Source: Streptomyces hayashii
GTDB lineage: Bacteria > Actinomycetota > Actinomycetes > Streptomycetales > Streptomycetaceae
Assembly (NCBI RefSeq): GCF_024539815.1
Contig: NZ_JAHHIU010000134.1
Location: 1 to 38,576, forward strand
Direction of reading: 5' to 3'
DNA: 38,576 nucleotides
Under the pieces are notes generated by a model that saw only the letters and a list, made by a program, of their open reading frames with translations, made no database searches and was not told the origin of the DNA. Made by a program: the position numbers and the translations under genes. Shown in pieces: positions 23,360 through 31,133 of this stretch (positions are counted from its first letter, which is position 1; the number at the start of each line of letters is the position of its first letter).

Positions 23360-24490
23360 ATGACCGGTATCCGTCGGAAGAGACCTGCCGACGCCCTCGA
23401 CGCGCTGGACGCCATCGAGCCTCCGGGCAACGTCGAGACGGTCGTCGGCGTACTGTCGGTGACGGTCCTGGTGGAGGTCCTCGGCGTGCTGTCCGGCTCC
23501 GAGGTGTGGCTCCTCGGGCTCCTGGTCTTCCTGCCCGGGACGGCGTCGGCGCTGTGCACCGTCCAGCAGACGAGGTTCGTCGCCGCCTGGACCACCCTGT
23601 TCGTCACCTTCACCGTGGTGGTGCGGGCCGCCGACGGGGGCCGCTGGCTCGACCGTGCGCTGCTGGTGCTGCTCACGCTGGCCCTGGGGGCCGCCTCCGT
23701 CTACGCCTGCCACCGGCGCATCGGACGCGAGCACGAGATGCTGCGGCTGCGCTCCACCGCCGCGGCCATGCAGCGGCACATCCTGCACCCGCTGCCCCTG
23801 CTCACCGACGACGTCCTGGTCAACGGCGTCTACGAGCCCGTGCAGGAGGACCGGCTGGTCGGCGGCGACATCTACGACGTCGTCGCGTCGCCCTGGGGCA
23901 CGCGGGTGCTGATCGGCGACGTGCAGGGCAAGGGACTGGCCGCCGTGGGAGCGGCGTTCGCCGTCATCGGCGCCTTCCGGGAGGCGGCCAACCGCGAACC
24001 CACGCTCACCGCGCTCGTCGACGCCCTGGACGCGGCGGTCGTCCGGCACAACTCCTACGCCGAGCAGACCGGCGACGACGAGCGGTTCGTCACCGCTCTC
24101 GTCGTCGGCGTCGACGCGGACGCGGAGGCGCAGGTCGTCAACTGCGGGCATGTGCCGCCCCGGTTGCTGCACGAAGGCGTCGTCACGACACCGGCCCTGG
24201 ACACGGGCGTCCCGCTCGGGCTCGCGGAACTGGCCGTGGAGCCGACGACCGTGGGCTGGTTCGCGTTCCCGGCCGGATCGACCCTGGTGCTGACCACCGA
24301 CGGGCTCACCGAGACCCGGGCCGGCGACGGCACGTTCTACCCGGTGGACGAGCGCCTGGCGAAGTACCTGGACCTCTCGCCCACCGAGCTGCCGCGGGCG
24401 CTGCACGAGGACTCCCGAGCGTTCGCGAGCGAGGGGCGCCGCCACGACGACGTCGCCGTCCTGACCGTCCGCAGGTCCCCGGCCCGCTGA
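23360..24490 (+). CDS. Membrane PP2C-type SpoIIE phosphatase
   Basis: This 376-residue protein has an N-terminal membrane region (about 28-118: VLSVTVLVEVLGVL, VWLLGLLVFLPG, WTTLFVTFTVVV, ALLVLLTLALGAASV), then a SpoIIE/RsbU phosphatase domain. Metal motifs are intact: GGDIYDV (168-174), IGDVQGKG (D187), TTDGLTETR and DDVAVLTV at the end. It should dephosphorylate an anti-anti-sigma factor or similar Ser/Thr phosphoprotein, with input from the membrane. GGGAG precedes the ATG at 23360, and TAAGGT (23321-23326) is a possible -10. Contrast with the first SpoIIE-like protein, which has lost a key Asp. It ends convergently against the GH43 gene. Confidence 0.93.
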   Translation: MTGIRRKRPADALDALDAIEPPGNVETVVGVLSVTVLVEVLGVLSGSEVWLLGLLVFLPGTASALCTVQQTRFVAAWTTLFVTFTVVVRAADGGRWLDRALLVLLTLALGAASVYACHRRIGREHEMLRLRSTAAAMQRHILHPLPLLTDDVLVNGVYEPVQEDRLVGGDIYDVVASPWGTRVLIGDVQGKGLAAVGAAFAVIGAFREAANREPTLTALVDALDAAVVRHNSYAEQTGDDERFVTALVVGVDADAEAQVVNCGHVPPRLLHEGVVTTPALDTGVPLGLAELAVEPTTVGWFAFPAGSTLVLTTDGLTETRAGDGTFYPVDERLAKYLDLSPTELPRALHEDSRAFASEGRRHDDVAVLTVRRSPAR

Positions 24491-24516
24491 CGTCGGCCCG
24501 CTCGGTGGCCTTGCGG

Positions 24517-24549
24517 CCGCGGACCGGGGAGACCCGGGGGCCTCCGCGG
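24517..24549. terminator. Bidirectional terminator hairpin
   Basis: CCGCGGA (24517-24523) pairs with TCCGCGG (24543-24549). Inside, CCGGG-GAGA-CCCGG (24524-24537) forms a second stem. It lies between the convergent phosphatase and GH43 genes. Confidence 0.5.
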
Positions 24550-24586
24550 ATGCGCGCGGCCACGCCCGTGTTCGGTTCGCGGACGG

Positions 24587-25975
24587 TCAGGCCCAGGGGG
24601 TCACGGGCACGAACGAGCTGTCCTGACGGAACAGGTCCGTGCCGTCGGTCTGTTCGACCTGCAGCTGGTAGTTGTAGTGGCGCAGGTAGTAGCCGGGGTA
24701 GTTGTACGACTCGAAGCGGACCGAACCGCTCGTCGGTCCCGTCCGGGCGACGAAGGTGGCGTCCCTGGCGAAGGTGGACGTGCCGTCGTTGGCGTCGAAA
24801 CGGCCGCGGAAGGAGTAGTGGCGCAGGTAGTTGCCGGCCGCGTCGCGGAACGAGCAGGCGTTCGCGTCGGCGAGGCCGGGCACGACGGTGAAGGTGGACG
24901 CCTGCTTCTCGGCGGTGGTGCTGGAGCTCGTCACGACGGGCAGGTTGAGCAGGGCGGACTGCTCCTGCCAGTAGCGGGTGGTGTAGTTGGCCGAGCGCAG
25001 CGAGCGCGTGGCGTTCTTCGTCAGGGCCGGGCCGCCGGTCACGGTCTCCTTGATGACGGTGAAGTGGCGTGCCGTGCCCGAGATGCCGGGCAGGGCCTTG
25101 GGCGCGCTCCAGGTGGCGAAGGAGTCGTAGCTGTCGCTGTAGTAGTAGTTGCCGTCGCCGTAGCCGTCGAAGAAGATCCGCCAGGCGCCGTTGTCGAGCT
25201 GGATGACGGACGGCCCCTCGCGGTAGCTGCCCCAGCCGGCCCAGTCCCCGGTCCGGGTGATCGTGTAGGGGCCGGCGAGATGGGACGCCGTGCCGTACTC
25301 GATGTACTTGGCCGTCTCGTTCTTGGTGAACGCGTGGTAGGTCGAGCCGATCTTCACGATGTAGGTGTCGATGTGGTTCGGTCCGATGCCGGACAGTGCG
25401 ACCGGTGAAGTCCAGGCGGTGAGCGCGGAGTTGGTGGCCTTCAGCAGATAGGGGGTGAAGATCCACTCGTCGCTGGTCACCGAGCAGGACACGATGACGT
25501 TGACGCTGCCGTCGCTGTCGACGAACCACTCCGGGGCCCAGGCGCGGGACAGGTTGGCGATCGGGACGGTGTAGTCGTACAGGAACGTCCAGTTGACCCG
25601 GTCGGAGCTGCGGGCGAAGCCGATGGTGGTGCTGGCGTCCTGCCAGGTGTGGGTGGTGTAGGTGAGGTAGTAGTAGCCGTTGGTGTGCTTGAAGACGCTT
25701 GCGTCCCGGATGCGGTTGCCGGGCGGGGTGTAGGCGGAGGACTGCACCAGCCGGAAGTCCGTCGCGTCGTCGGACTGGTAGACGTTCACCGTTCCGTCGT
25801 TGCTGTTGAGGAACGGGACGATGGTGTACCGCGTGGCCGATCCGGCGGCCGGCGCGGCCGCGAGGGCCGTGCCGAGCAGGCCGGGCGTCTCGCCGAGCAC
25901 GAGTGCGGCGACGGGCAGGGCGGCCATCGCGCGCAGCAGGGAACGACGGGACGGAGTGTGGGGGCGTGACGTCAT
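24587..25975 (-). CDS. Secreted GH43 arabinan hydrolase with CBM42 (AbfB)
   Basis: This 462-residue exported enzyme has an N-terminal Tat-type signal (SRRSLLRAMAALPVAALVLG) with cleavage probably after ALAAA. The GH43 five-bladed domain spans about 48-320. The catalytic set is visible: base D91 (IRDASVF), pKa-modulating D203 (NHIDTYI) and acid E253 (YREGPSV). A C-terminal AbfB/CBM42 arabinose-binding domain (about 350-460) has FRDAAGNYLRHYSFRGRF and ESYNYPGYYLRHYNYQL repeats. By resemblance to GH43-CBM42 exo-arabinofuranosidases of Streptomyces, it should release arabinose from arabinan side chains. A dyad just upstream suggests repressor control. There are no linked sugar transporter genes. 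Confidence 0.9.
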   Translation of the reverse strand: MTSRPHTPSRRSLLRAMAALPVAALVLGETPGLLGTALAAAPAAGSATRYTIVPFLNSNDGTVNVYQSDDATDFRLVQSSAYTPPGNRIRDASVFKHTNGYYYLTYTTHTWQDASTTIGFARSSDRVNWTFLYDYTVPIANLSRAWAPEWFVDSDGSVNVIVSCSVTSDEWIFTPYLLKATNSALTAWTSPVALSGIGPNHIDTYIVKIGSTYHAFTKNETAKYIEYGTASHLAGPYTITRTGDWAGWGSYREGPSVIQLDNGAWRIFFDGYGDGNYYYSDSYDSFATWSAPKALPGISGTARHFTVIKETVTGGPALTKNATRSLRSANYTTRYWQEQSALLNLPVVTSSSTTAEKQASTFTVVPGLADANACSFRDAAGNYLRHYSFRGRFDANDGTSTFARDATFVARTGPTSGSVRFESYNYPGYYLRHYNYQLQVEQTDGTDLFRQDSSFVPVTPWA

Positions 25976-26009
25976 GGTGCGGCTCTCCTACGGCTCAAGG
26001 TCCGAGATC

Positions 26010-26024
26010 CCGAACAGAGTTCGG
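26010..26024. promoter_or_regulatory. Dyad CCGAAC-AGA-GTTCGG upstream of the GH43 gene
   Basis: The 6-bp arms are perfect and the spacer is 3 bases. It lies 35-49 bases upstream of the GH43 ATG on the minus strand, where a LacI- or GntR-type sugar repressor would block transcription. The regulator is not in this window as far as I can tell. Confidence 0.5.
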
Positions 26025-26205
26025 AAAGTCGATCAGAAAGTAGGGGTGCGGCAGGGGCTCGTCAATCCTTTGCGCAGGAACGGACGATGCCTGTGGGGCG
26101 CCTGTGGCGACGCGGCGCCCCGCGGCCGGGTGGCCGACGGCCGCCGCAGGAAGCCGTCGCGGACTCCCCGGCCGGATCAGCGGGTTCCGCCCGTACCCTG
26201 TGACC

Positions 26206-26424
26206 ATGGACGATGCGTCGATGGTCGGGCTCATGGGGCGGGTCACCGGGACGATCGGGCCGGGGCTCGTCGGCGAGGTGATCGTGCGGGTGCGCGGCGG
26301 GGCCGAGCACTTCCTCGCCCACGCGGCGGACGGCGCGGGCCGCATCGAGTGCGGCACGGTGGTGATGGTGGTGGAGCACCTGCCGCCCCGAACGGTCTAC
26401 GTCACGCGCGCGTACGACAGTTGA
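26206..26424 (+). CDS. Small NfeD-like OB-fold protein
   Basis: This 72-residue protein is mostly beta strands: VGLMGRVTGTIGPGLVGEVIVRVRGGAEHFLAHA, then RIECGTVVMVVEHLPPRTVYVTRA. That pattern matches the C-terminal OB-like domain of NfeD proteins without the N-terminal membrane or protease part. Such stand-alone domains often pair with flotillins. Here the flotillin gene starts 154 bases downstream on the same strand, which supports the call. The start ATG 26206 lies in a natural position, but no strong Shine-Dalgarno is seen. It would be cytosolic, presumably a flotillin partner at the membrane. Confidence 0.72.
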   Translation: MDDASMVGLMGRVTGTIGPGLVGEVIVRVRGGAEHFLAHAADGAGRIECGTVVMVVEHLPPRTVYVTRAYDS

Positions 26425-26546
26425 GCCCGTAGCGGCCCAGGTGAGAGCCGCTTCGTGCGGCTTCTGAAACGTAAGCGTCAAGATTGCAACAAGGATTCGC
26501 CGCCGCCTTCACGGTGGGTCCGCGCAGGCGCACACTCCCTTCGTTC

Positions 26547-26563
26547 GGTGCCGAAAGGGCACC
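26547..26563 (+). promoter_or_regulatory. Hairpin GGTGCC-GAAAG-GGCACC before flotillin
   Basis: A perfect 6-bp stem capped by GAAAG sits just upstream of AAAAGGGGGC, the flotillin Shine-Dalgarno region. It could modulate translation or separate the two transcripts. A weaker AGCCGC-TTCGT-GCGGCT hairpin lies near 26450. Confidence 0.5.
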
Positions 26564-26578
26564 ATCAAAAGGGGGCGT

Positions 26579-28060
26579 ATGCCGATGATCGTCGGCGTCG
26601 TTGCGGGGGTGGCGGTTGTCGCCGTCCTCGCTCTGATCGGTCTGTTCAAGATGATGTGGCGCGTCGCGGAGCCCAACGAGGCACTCGTCATCTCGGGCTC
26701 CAACCACCGCACCGAGGGCCTTGAGGCGGGCATGGGTTTCCGCATCGTCACGGGGCGCGGGACGATGGTGATGCCCGGCGTGCAGGTGGTGCGCAAACTG
26801 TCGCTCGACCTGAACGAGACCGAACTGCATGTGGACTGCGTGACGCACCAGGGAATTCCGCTCAAGGTGCGCGGAGTGGTCATCTTCAAGGTGGGCGACG
26901 ACTTCGTGTCGATCGCCAACGCCGCCCGGCGGTTCCTCGACCAGCAGAAGCTGATGTCGGAGCGGGTGCACAACGTCTTCGCCGGTCATCTGCGGTCCAT
27001 CGTGGGCGGGTTGACGGTCGAGGACATGATCCGCGACCGGGAGAAGCTCACCGGGCAGACCCGTGCCGCCTGCGGCACGGAGATGGAGAAACTGGGCCTG
27101 ATCGTGGACTCGCTCCAGATCCACGAGATCGAGGACCCGACCGGCTACATCAAGAACATGGCGATGCCGCACGCGGCGGCCGTGCAGCGGGACGCGCGGA
27201 TCGCGCAGGCGGAGGCGAATCGTCTCGCCACGGAGGCGGAGCAGGCCTCGTTCGCCCGGATGGCGGAGGCCACCCGGGACAGCGAGATCCTCCAGGCCGG
27301 CTACCAGGCCGAGCGGGACAAGGCGGGCGCCAAGGCCCGTCAGGCGGGACCCCTCGCCGACGCCGCCTCCCGGCAGGAGGTCGTGGTCCAGGAGACGCGG
27401 GTCGCCGAACTGGAGGCGCAGCGGCGCGAACAGCAGCTCCAGGCGGACGTCCGCAAGCCCGCGGACGCCAAGGCGTACGAGAAGCGCACGCTGGCCGAGG
27501 CGGAACGCGACGCCCGGATCTCGGCGGCGCAGGCCAAGGCGAAGGAGACGGAGCTCGCGGCCGCCGCCGAGGCGACCCGGGTCAAGGCCGCCGCCGGCGC
27601 CGAGGCCGAGGCGACCAGGACCCGGGGTGAGGCCTCCGCGGCCGCCACCCGGGCCACCGGCGAGGCCGAGGCAGCGTCCGCGCAGGCCAGGGGTCTGGCG
27701 GCGGCGGAGGCGGCGAAGGCACAGGGTCTCGCGGAGGCGGAGGCCATCAAGGCCCGCGCCGCCGCCCTCGCCGAGAACCAGGAGGCGGTCGTCGCCCAGC
27801 AACTCGCCGAGAACTGGCCGGAGATCGTGAAGGCGGGCGCCTCCGCCTTCGGCAACGTCGACAACATGGTGCTGCTCAACGGCGCGGACGGGATGGCGGA
27901 CGTGTTCGCCAAGGCGCTCACCATGGGCGGGACGGGGCTCGGTCTGGCCCGTCAGCTGCTCGCCTCGATGAACCAGAACGGGCATGCGCCGAGCGGGACC
28001 TCGCCCCTCAACGGGATCGCGAACCCGCCCGCGCAGAAGGTGCCGGTCGAGGAGAGCTGA
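26579..28060 (+). CDS. Flotillin-like SPFH protein
   Basis: This 493-residue protein has one N-terminal membrane segment (about 3-25, VGVVAGVAVVAVLALIGLF), then an SPFH/band 7 domain (about 30-200) with VAEPNEALVISG, MPGVQVVRKLSLDLNETELHVDC and GIPLKVRGVVIFKVG. A long Ala/Glu-rich coiled coil follows (about 200-420, with DARIAQAEANRLATEAEQ and AEAIKARAAALAE). The C-terminus has FGNVDNMVLLNG and a short Pro/Ser tail. Flotillins oligomerise at membrane domains and affect fluidity and protein assembly. ATG 26579 follows AGGGGGC. The in-frame ATG at 26585 is also possible. The upstream NfeD-like gene is its likely partner. Confidence 0.92.
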   Translation: MPMIVGVVAGVAVVAVLALIGLFKMMWRVAEPNEALVISGSNHRTEGLEAGMGFRIVTGRGTMVMPGVQVVRKLSLDLNETELHVDCVTHQGIPLKVRGVVIFKVGDDFVSIANAARRFLDQQKLMSERVHNVFAGHLRSIVGGLTVEDMIRDREKLTGQTRAACGTEMEKLGLIVDSLQIHEIEDPTGYIKNMAMPHAAAVQRDARIAQAEANRLATEAEQASFARMAEATRDSEILQAGYQAERDKAGAKARQAGPLADAASRQEVVVQETRVAELEAQRREQQLQADVRKPADAKAYEKRTLAEAERDARISAAQAKAKETELAAAAEATRVKAAAGAEAEATRTRGEASAAATRATGEAEAASAQARGLAAAEAAKAQGLAEAEAIKARAAALAENQEAVVAQQLAENWPEIVKAGASAFGNVDNMVLLNGADGMADVFAKALTMGGTGLGLARQLLASMNQNGHAPSGTSPLNGIANPPAQKVPVEES

Positions 28061-28086
28061 CACGCCGGCCGCACCGCGGGCGACAA

Positions 28087-28104
28087 CGGCGTGAGACCAC
28101 GCCG
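28087..28104 (+). terminator. Hairpin between flotillin and PemK-like genes
   Basis: CGGCGTG (28087-28093) pairs perfectly with CACGCCG (28098-28104) around AGAC. It is placed to end the flotillin transcript. Confidence 0.55.
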
Positions 28105-28142
28105 GTGAAACGGGTCACGGGGACAGCCCATAGGGTGCCCCC

Positions 28143-28589
28143 GTGACCGCGTTTACCGATGCAGACGTTCCGGGCCGGTACGGCCCCACCGCCACCGTCG
28201 AGGCCGACCCCCGTGAGGTCGGCCGGGTGCGCACCGAGTACTCCCCCGCGCACGACGGCGACCCGGATCCCGGCGAGATCGTCTGGACCTGGGTGCCCTT
28301 CGAGGAGAACGACGGCCGGGGCAAGGACCGTCCGGTGCTCGTCGTCGCCCGGGAGGCGGGCGGCACCTTCCTCGCCGTACAGCTCTCCAGCAAGCGGCAC
28401 GACGGCGACCGCGAGTGGGTGGCGATCGGCAGTGGACCGTGGGACCGGACCGGGCGGGATTCCTGGGTGGACGTCGACCGCGTCCTCAGACTGCACGAGG
28501 ACGGCATGCGCCGGGAGGCGTGCGCGCTGGACCGGATGCGGTTCAACCTGGTGCGGCAGCGGCTGCACGAACGCTACGGCTGGACCTGA
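28143..28589 (+). CDS. PemK/MazF-like protein without visible antitoxin
   Basis: This 148-residue protein has the PemK/MazF core GEIVWTWVPFEENDGRGKDRPVLVVAR (about 44-70). FLAVQLSSKRHDG and RLRLHE-like VLRLHEDG and RRE follow, and the C-terminal helix is RMRFNLVRQRLHERYGW. PemK/MazF toxins are mRNA endoribonucleases. The first 40 residues are an extra acidic segment absent from short MazF proteins. No antitoxin gene lies directly upstream: the neighbour is a flotillin gene followed by a hairpin. It may therefore be a housekeeping PemK-fold protein rather than a toxin. The start is GTG 28143. Its 3' end overlaps the convergent PARG gene by 16 bases. Confidence 0.82.
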   Translation: MTAFTDADVPGRYGPTATVEADPREVGRVRTEYSPAHDGDPDPGEIVWTWVPFEENDGRGKDRPVLVVAREAGGTFLAVQLSSKRHDGDREWVAIGSGPWDRTGRDSWVDVDRVLRLHEDGMRREACALDRMRFNLVRQRLHERYGWT

Positions 28590-29446
28590 GCTCCCTCGCG
28601 GGCGCGCGGCCCGGCCTGCCGCGGGAGAGCGGTGAACCTCCCGAATGCCGTCTCGAAGGCGCCGAGGACCGTTCGCCTCGGCGTACGGTCCAGGACGCCG
28701 AACACCACGTGCTCGAAGGTCTCGCCGAAGCGTCCGCTCCGGTCGAGCAGCGCACGGAACGCTTCCGCCACCTGCGCGGGATCGTTGCGGAACACCCCGC
28801 ATCCCCAGGCGCCCAGCACCAGGCGCCGGTAGCCGTGCGCGGCGGCCGTCTCCAGGACCCGTTCGGCTCGGACGGCCAGCGCGCGCGGCAGTTCGGCCGC
28901 GCGCTCCGGCGCCGTGCGCAGCACCACGCCCGCGTTGGGCGCGGCCGACGCCAGGAAGCCGACGCGGAACGGGTCGTCCAGCAGACGACCGCGGTCGTCC
29001 CGGAAGACGGGCACGGCGGGTGCGTGGATGACCCGGTCCGTGTAGAGCGGGTCGCGGTGGGCGCGGTGGTGGTCGTAGAACCGCCGGGCCGTGATCAGAC
29101 AGGTGTACAGCGCGGAGGCCCGGCACAGGGCCTCCTCCTGCGCCTGGGCCCCGTTGAGGTATCCGCCTCCGGGATTGCGCGCGGAGGCGAAGTCGAGGAC
29201 GGCGACGGGCGCGTCGGCGAGACGCCGGGCGGCCTCCAGGCTGCTCTCGCCGGTGACCTCGACGACGGTGTCCGCGGGTGCGGCCGCGGGCACGTCGACG
29301 GGTCCCGGTCCGAGCATGCGGGTGCCCGCGCGGGCCGCCTCGATCGCCGCGGCGAGGGACACCGCGCGCCCGTCGGACGCGCGGTAGCGACCCGCCTCGA
29401 CGATCTCCTCCGTCTCCCGCGCGATGCCGCGCAGCCGCGCGCTCAT
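28574..29446 (-). CDS. Bacterial-type poly(ADP-ribose) glycohydrolase
   Basis: This 290-residue macrodomain protein is of the TIGR02452 (DUF2263) group. The PARG signature GGG-X7-QEE is present: PGGGYLNGAQAQEEALCR (GGG 93-95, E104/E105 catalytic), preceded by VLDFASARN. Other family stretches are YTDRVIHAPAVPVFRD and VLGAWGCGVFRNDPAQVAEAF. The enzyme hydrolyses the ribose-ribose bonds of poly(ADP-ribose) or removes ADP-ribose marks. The N-terminal 60 residues form the family's helical accessory part. ATG 29446 is chosen. A possible 26-codon ORF upstream overlaps this ATG by four bases. No ADP-ribosyltransferase gene lies in this window. Confidence 0.88.
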   Translation of the reverse strand: MSARLRGIARETEEIVEAGRYRASDGRAVSLAAAIEAARAGTRMLGPGPVDVPAAAPADTVVEVTGESSLEAARRLADAPVAVLDFASARNPGGGYLNGAQAQEEALCRASALYTCLITARRFYDHHRAHRDPLYTDRVIHAPAVPVFRDDRGRLLDDPFRVGFLASAAPNAGVVLRTAPERAAELPRALAVRAERVLETAAAHGYRRLVLGAWGCGVFRNDPAQVAEAFRALLDRSGRFGETFEHVVFGVLDRTPRRTVLGAFETAFGRFTALPRQAGPRAREGAQVQP

Positions 29447-29523
29447 GGCGCCACCCCCGTGGACGCCATGACCGTGCGGCGTGCGGCCGCTCGTGCCCCG
29501 GCCGCCTCTCCCGTCGTGCTCAT
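29443..29523 (-). CDS. Possible 26-codon upstream ORF coupled to PARG
   Basis: Starting at ATG 29523, a short peptide rich in Ala/Arg/Thr ends in ATGA, overlapping the PARG start at 29446. The overlap would allow translational coupling, but there is no Shine-Dalgarno or family evidence. It may instead be an in-frame shadow of the leader. Confidence 0.25.
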   Translation of the reverse strand: MSTTGEAAGARAAARRTVMASTGVAP

Positions 29524-29831
29524 ACACGCATCGTGAGTGATCCTGGACATCGCGTGCAACACAGTTTCCCGGTGTCCGGCGCGCGTCGGGCATGGGCCGG
29601 GAAAAGCAGGGAAGCAGGTCGGAACCGGCGGCGAGCGGTCGGGAAACCGGCAGGGAAACGGCAGGGAATCGACGAGGAAAGGACACGGAATCCGAGATCC
29701 GCGGTCCTGAAAGTCCCGTTCTGCACCCTTGTGCGGATCGGATCGAGGGTCTTGGGTGGAACGAGCCATACCGGTCCGACCCGCACCGGGGTCGGCCCGG
29801 TGGCATGGTGGAATCTCAGGAGGATCCCGAC
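29447..29831. other. Divergent PARG/egtA promoter region with phased GGGAA motifs
   Basis: The 385 bases between the divergent PARG and egtA genes hold the egt promoter. GGAA/GGGAA motifs recur at about 29599, 29609, 29621, 29641, 29653, 29664, 29675 and 29687, near-multiples of one helical turn. The egtA Shine-Dalgarno AGGAGG lies at the right end. Confidence 0.6.
29599..29690. repeat. Helically phased GGGAA repeat array
   Basis: Eight G2-3AA motifs occur with spacings of 10, 12, 20, 12, 11, 11 and 12 bases. The longest shared unit is CGGCAGGGAA (at 29648 and 29659). The stretch is purine-rich on the plus strand. It could be a multi-site protein-binding region or bent DNA. Confidence 0.55.
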
Positions 29832-31133
29832 ATGTCCGACTCGGTCAGCGACTGTACCGACGAAGCGGAGTCCCGCACCGCCCTCACCGAAGCCGAGGTG
29901 GAGGCGCTGGTCAAAGGGATCTGCTTCAAGACCGGCCCGCCCCGCGCCGTCGGGGTGGAACTGGAATGGCTCGTCCACGAGCTGCGCTCGCCGCGGCTCC
30001 CCGTCACACCAGAACGGCTCGAAACCGCTTACGCAGCACTGCGCACCGTGCCGCTGAGCTCTCCGCTCACCGTCGAACCCGGCGGCCAGCTGGAGCTGAG
30101 CTCGCCGCCGGCCGCCTCCCTGACGGAATGCGTGCGCACCGTCTCCGCCGACCTCGCCGCCGTCCGCGCGGTCCTGGACGAGCAAGGCCTCGCTCTCACC
30201 GGCAGCGGCACGGACCCCTGGCGCACACCGCGCCGCTTCCTGCGCGAACCCCGCTACGACGCCATGGAGGCCTGCCTCGACCGCACGGGCCCGGCCGGCC
30301 GCGCCATGATGTGCGCCTCGGCCTCCGTGCAGGTCTGCCTCGACGCCGGCTACGAGGAGCCCGGCCCGCTGGGACTCGGGCGGCGCTGGTGGCTGTCGCA
30401 CACGCTGGGCGCGGTGCTGGTGGCGGCCTTCGCCAACTCCCCGCTGCTCGGCGGCGCCCCCACCGGCTGGCGCTCCACCCGGCAGCTGCTGTGGATGGAG
30501 ATCGGCGCCGGCCGCGCGGGCGGGCCCGTCCTGGACGGCGACCCCCGCGCCGCCTGGGCCCGGCACGTGCTGGACTCCCCGGTGATGTGCGTACGGCGCG
30601 ACGGCGGCCCGTGGGACGTGCCCGAGCGCCTCACGTTCCGGGAGTGGACCCGGACCGGAAGACCCACCCGGGAGGACCTCGACTACCACATCAGCACCCT
30701 GTTCCCGCCGGTCAGACCGCGCGGCCACCTGGAGCTGCGCATGATCGACGCCCAGCCCGGCGACGACGGCTGGATCGTCCCGCTCGCGGTGACCACGGCT
30801 CTGTTCGAGGACCCGGAGGCCGCCGAGAGCGCCTACCGGGCGGTGAAGCCGCTCGCCGAGCGGGCCCGGCCGCTGCCCGCCCCGCACAATCCGCTGTGGA
30901 CCGACGCCGCCCGCCACGGACTGGCCGACCCGGAGCTGCACGAGACGGCCGTCACCTGCTTCGCCACCGCCTTGCGGGCCCTGCCCCGCCTCGGCGCCGA
31001 CGACGCGATCGTGACGGCCGTCGCGGACTACCTCGACCGCTACGTCCGCCGGGGCCGCACCCCGGCCGACGACCAGCTCGACCGCCTGCGCGGCGTCGAC
31101 ACCCGCGCGAACGGGAAGGACCCCCGCTCATGA
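29832..31133 (+). CDS. egtA: EgtA, glutamate-cysteine ligase of ergothioneine synthesis
   Basis: This 433-residue enzyme makes gamma-glutamylcysteine from Glu and Cys with ATP, the sulfur donor for EgtB. GCS2-family motifs are visible: AVGVELEWLVHE, LTVEPGGQLELSSPP, ASVQVCLDAGYE, and the pair WLSHTLGAVLVAAFANSPLLGG and HLELRMIDAQPGDDGW. An AGGAGG eight bases before ATG 29832 fixes the start. The N-terminal 20 residues are acidic and variable. The stop overlaps egtB (ATGA at 31130). First gene of a coupled operon, its promoter lies in the 385-base divergent region with PARG, which contains a phased GGGAA array. Confidence 0.92.
   Translation: MSDSVSDCTDEAESRTALTEAEVEALVKGICFKTGPPRAVGVELEWLVHELRSPRLPVTPERLETAYAALRTVPLSSPLTVEPGGQLELSSPPAASLTECVRTVSADLAAVRAVLDEQGLALTGSGTDPWRTPRRFLREPRYDAMEACLDRTGPAGRAMMCASASVQVCLDAGYEEPGPLGLGRRWWLSHTLGAVLVAAFANSPLLGGAPTGWRSTRQLLWMEIGAGRAGGPVLDGDPRAAWARHVLDSPVMCVRRDGGPWDVPERLTFREWTRTGRPTREDLDYHISTLFPPVRPRGHLELRMIDAQPGDDGWIVPLAVTTALFEDPEAAESAYRAVKPLAERARPLPAPHNPLWTDAARHGLADPELHETAVTCFATALRALPRLGADDAIVTAVADYLDRYVRRGRTPADDQLDRLRGVDTRANGKDPRS

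Noticed and set aside
23360..24490. Histidine kinase call for the membrane protein
   Set aside because: The GGDIYD, IGDVQGKG, TDGLTE and DDVAVL motifs are PP2C-type, and there is no kinase H-box or ATP-binding region.
22756..24891. 711-codon plus-strand frame across the lipoprotein and SpoIIE genes
   Set aside because: It is Arg/Ala/Gly-rich nonsense in another frame of two genes that have clear family motifs.
26402..28063. 553-codon minus-strand frame opposite flotillin
   Set aside because: It mirrors the SPFH and coiled-coil gene, is rich in Gly/Leu/Arg, and has no domain of its own.
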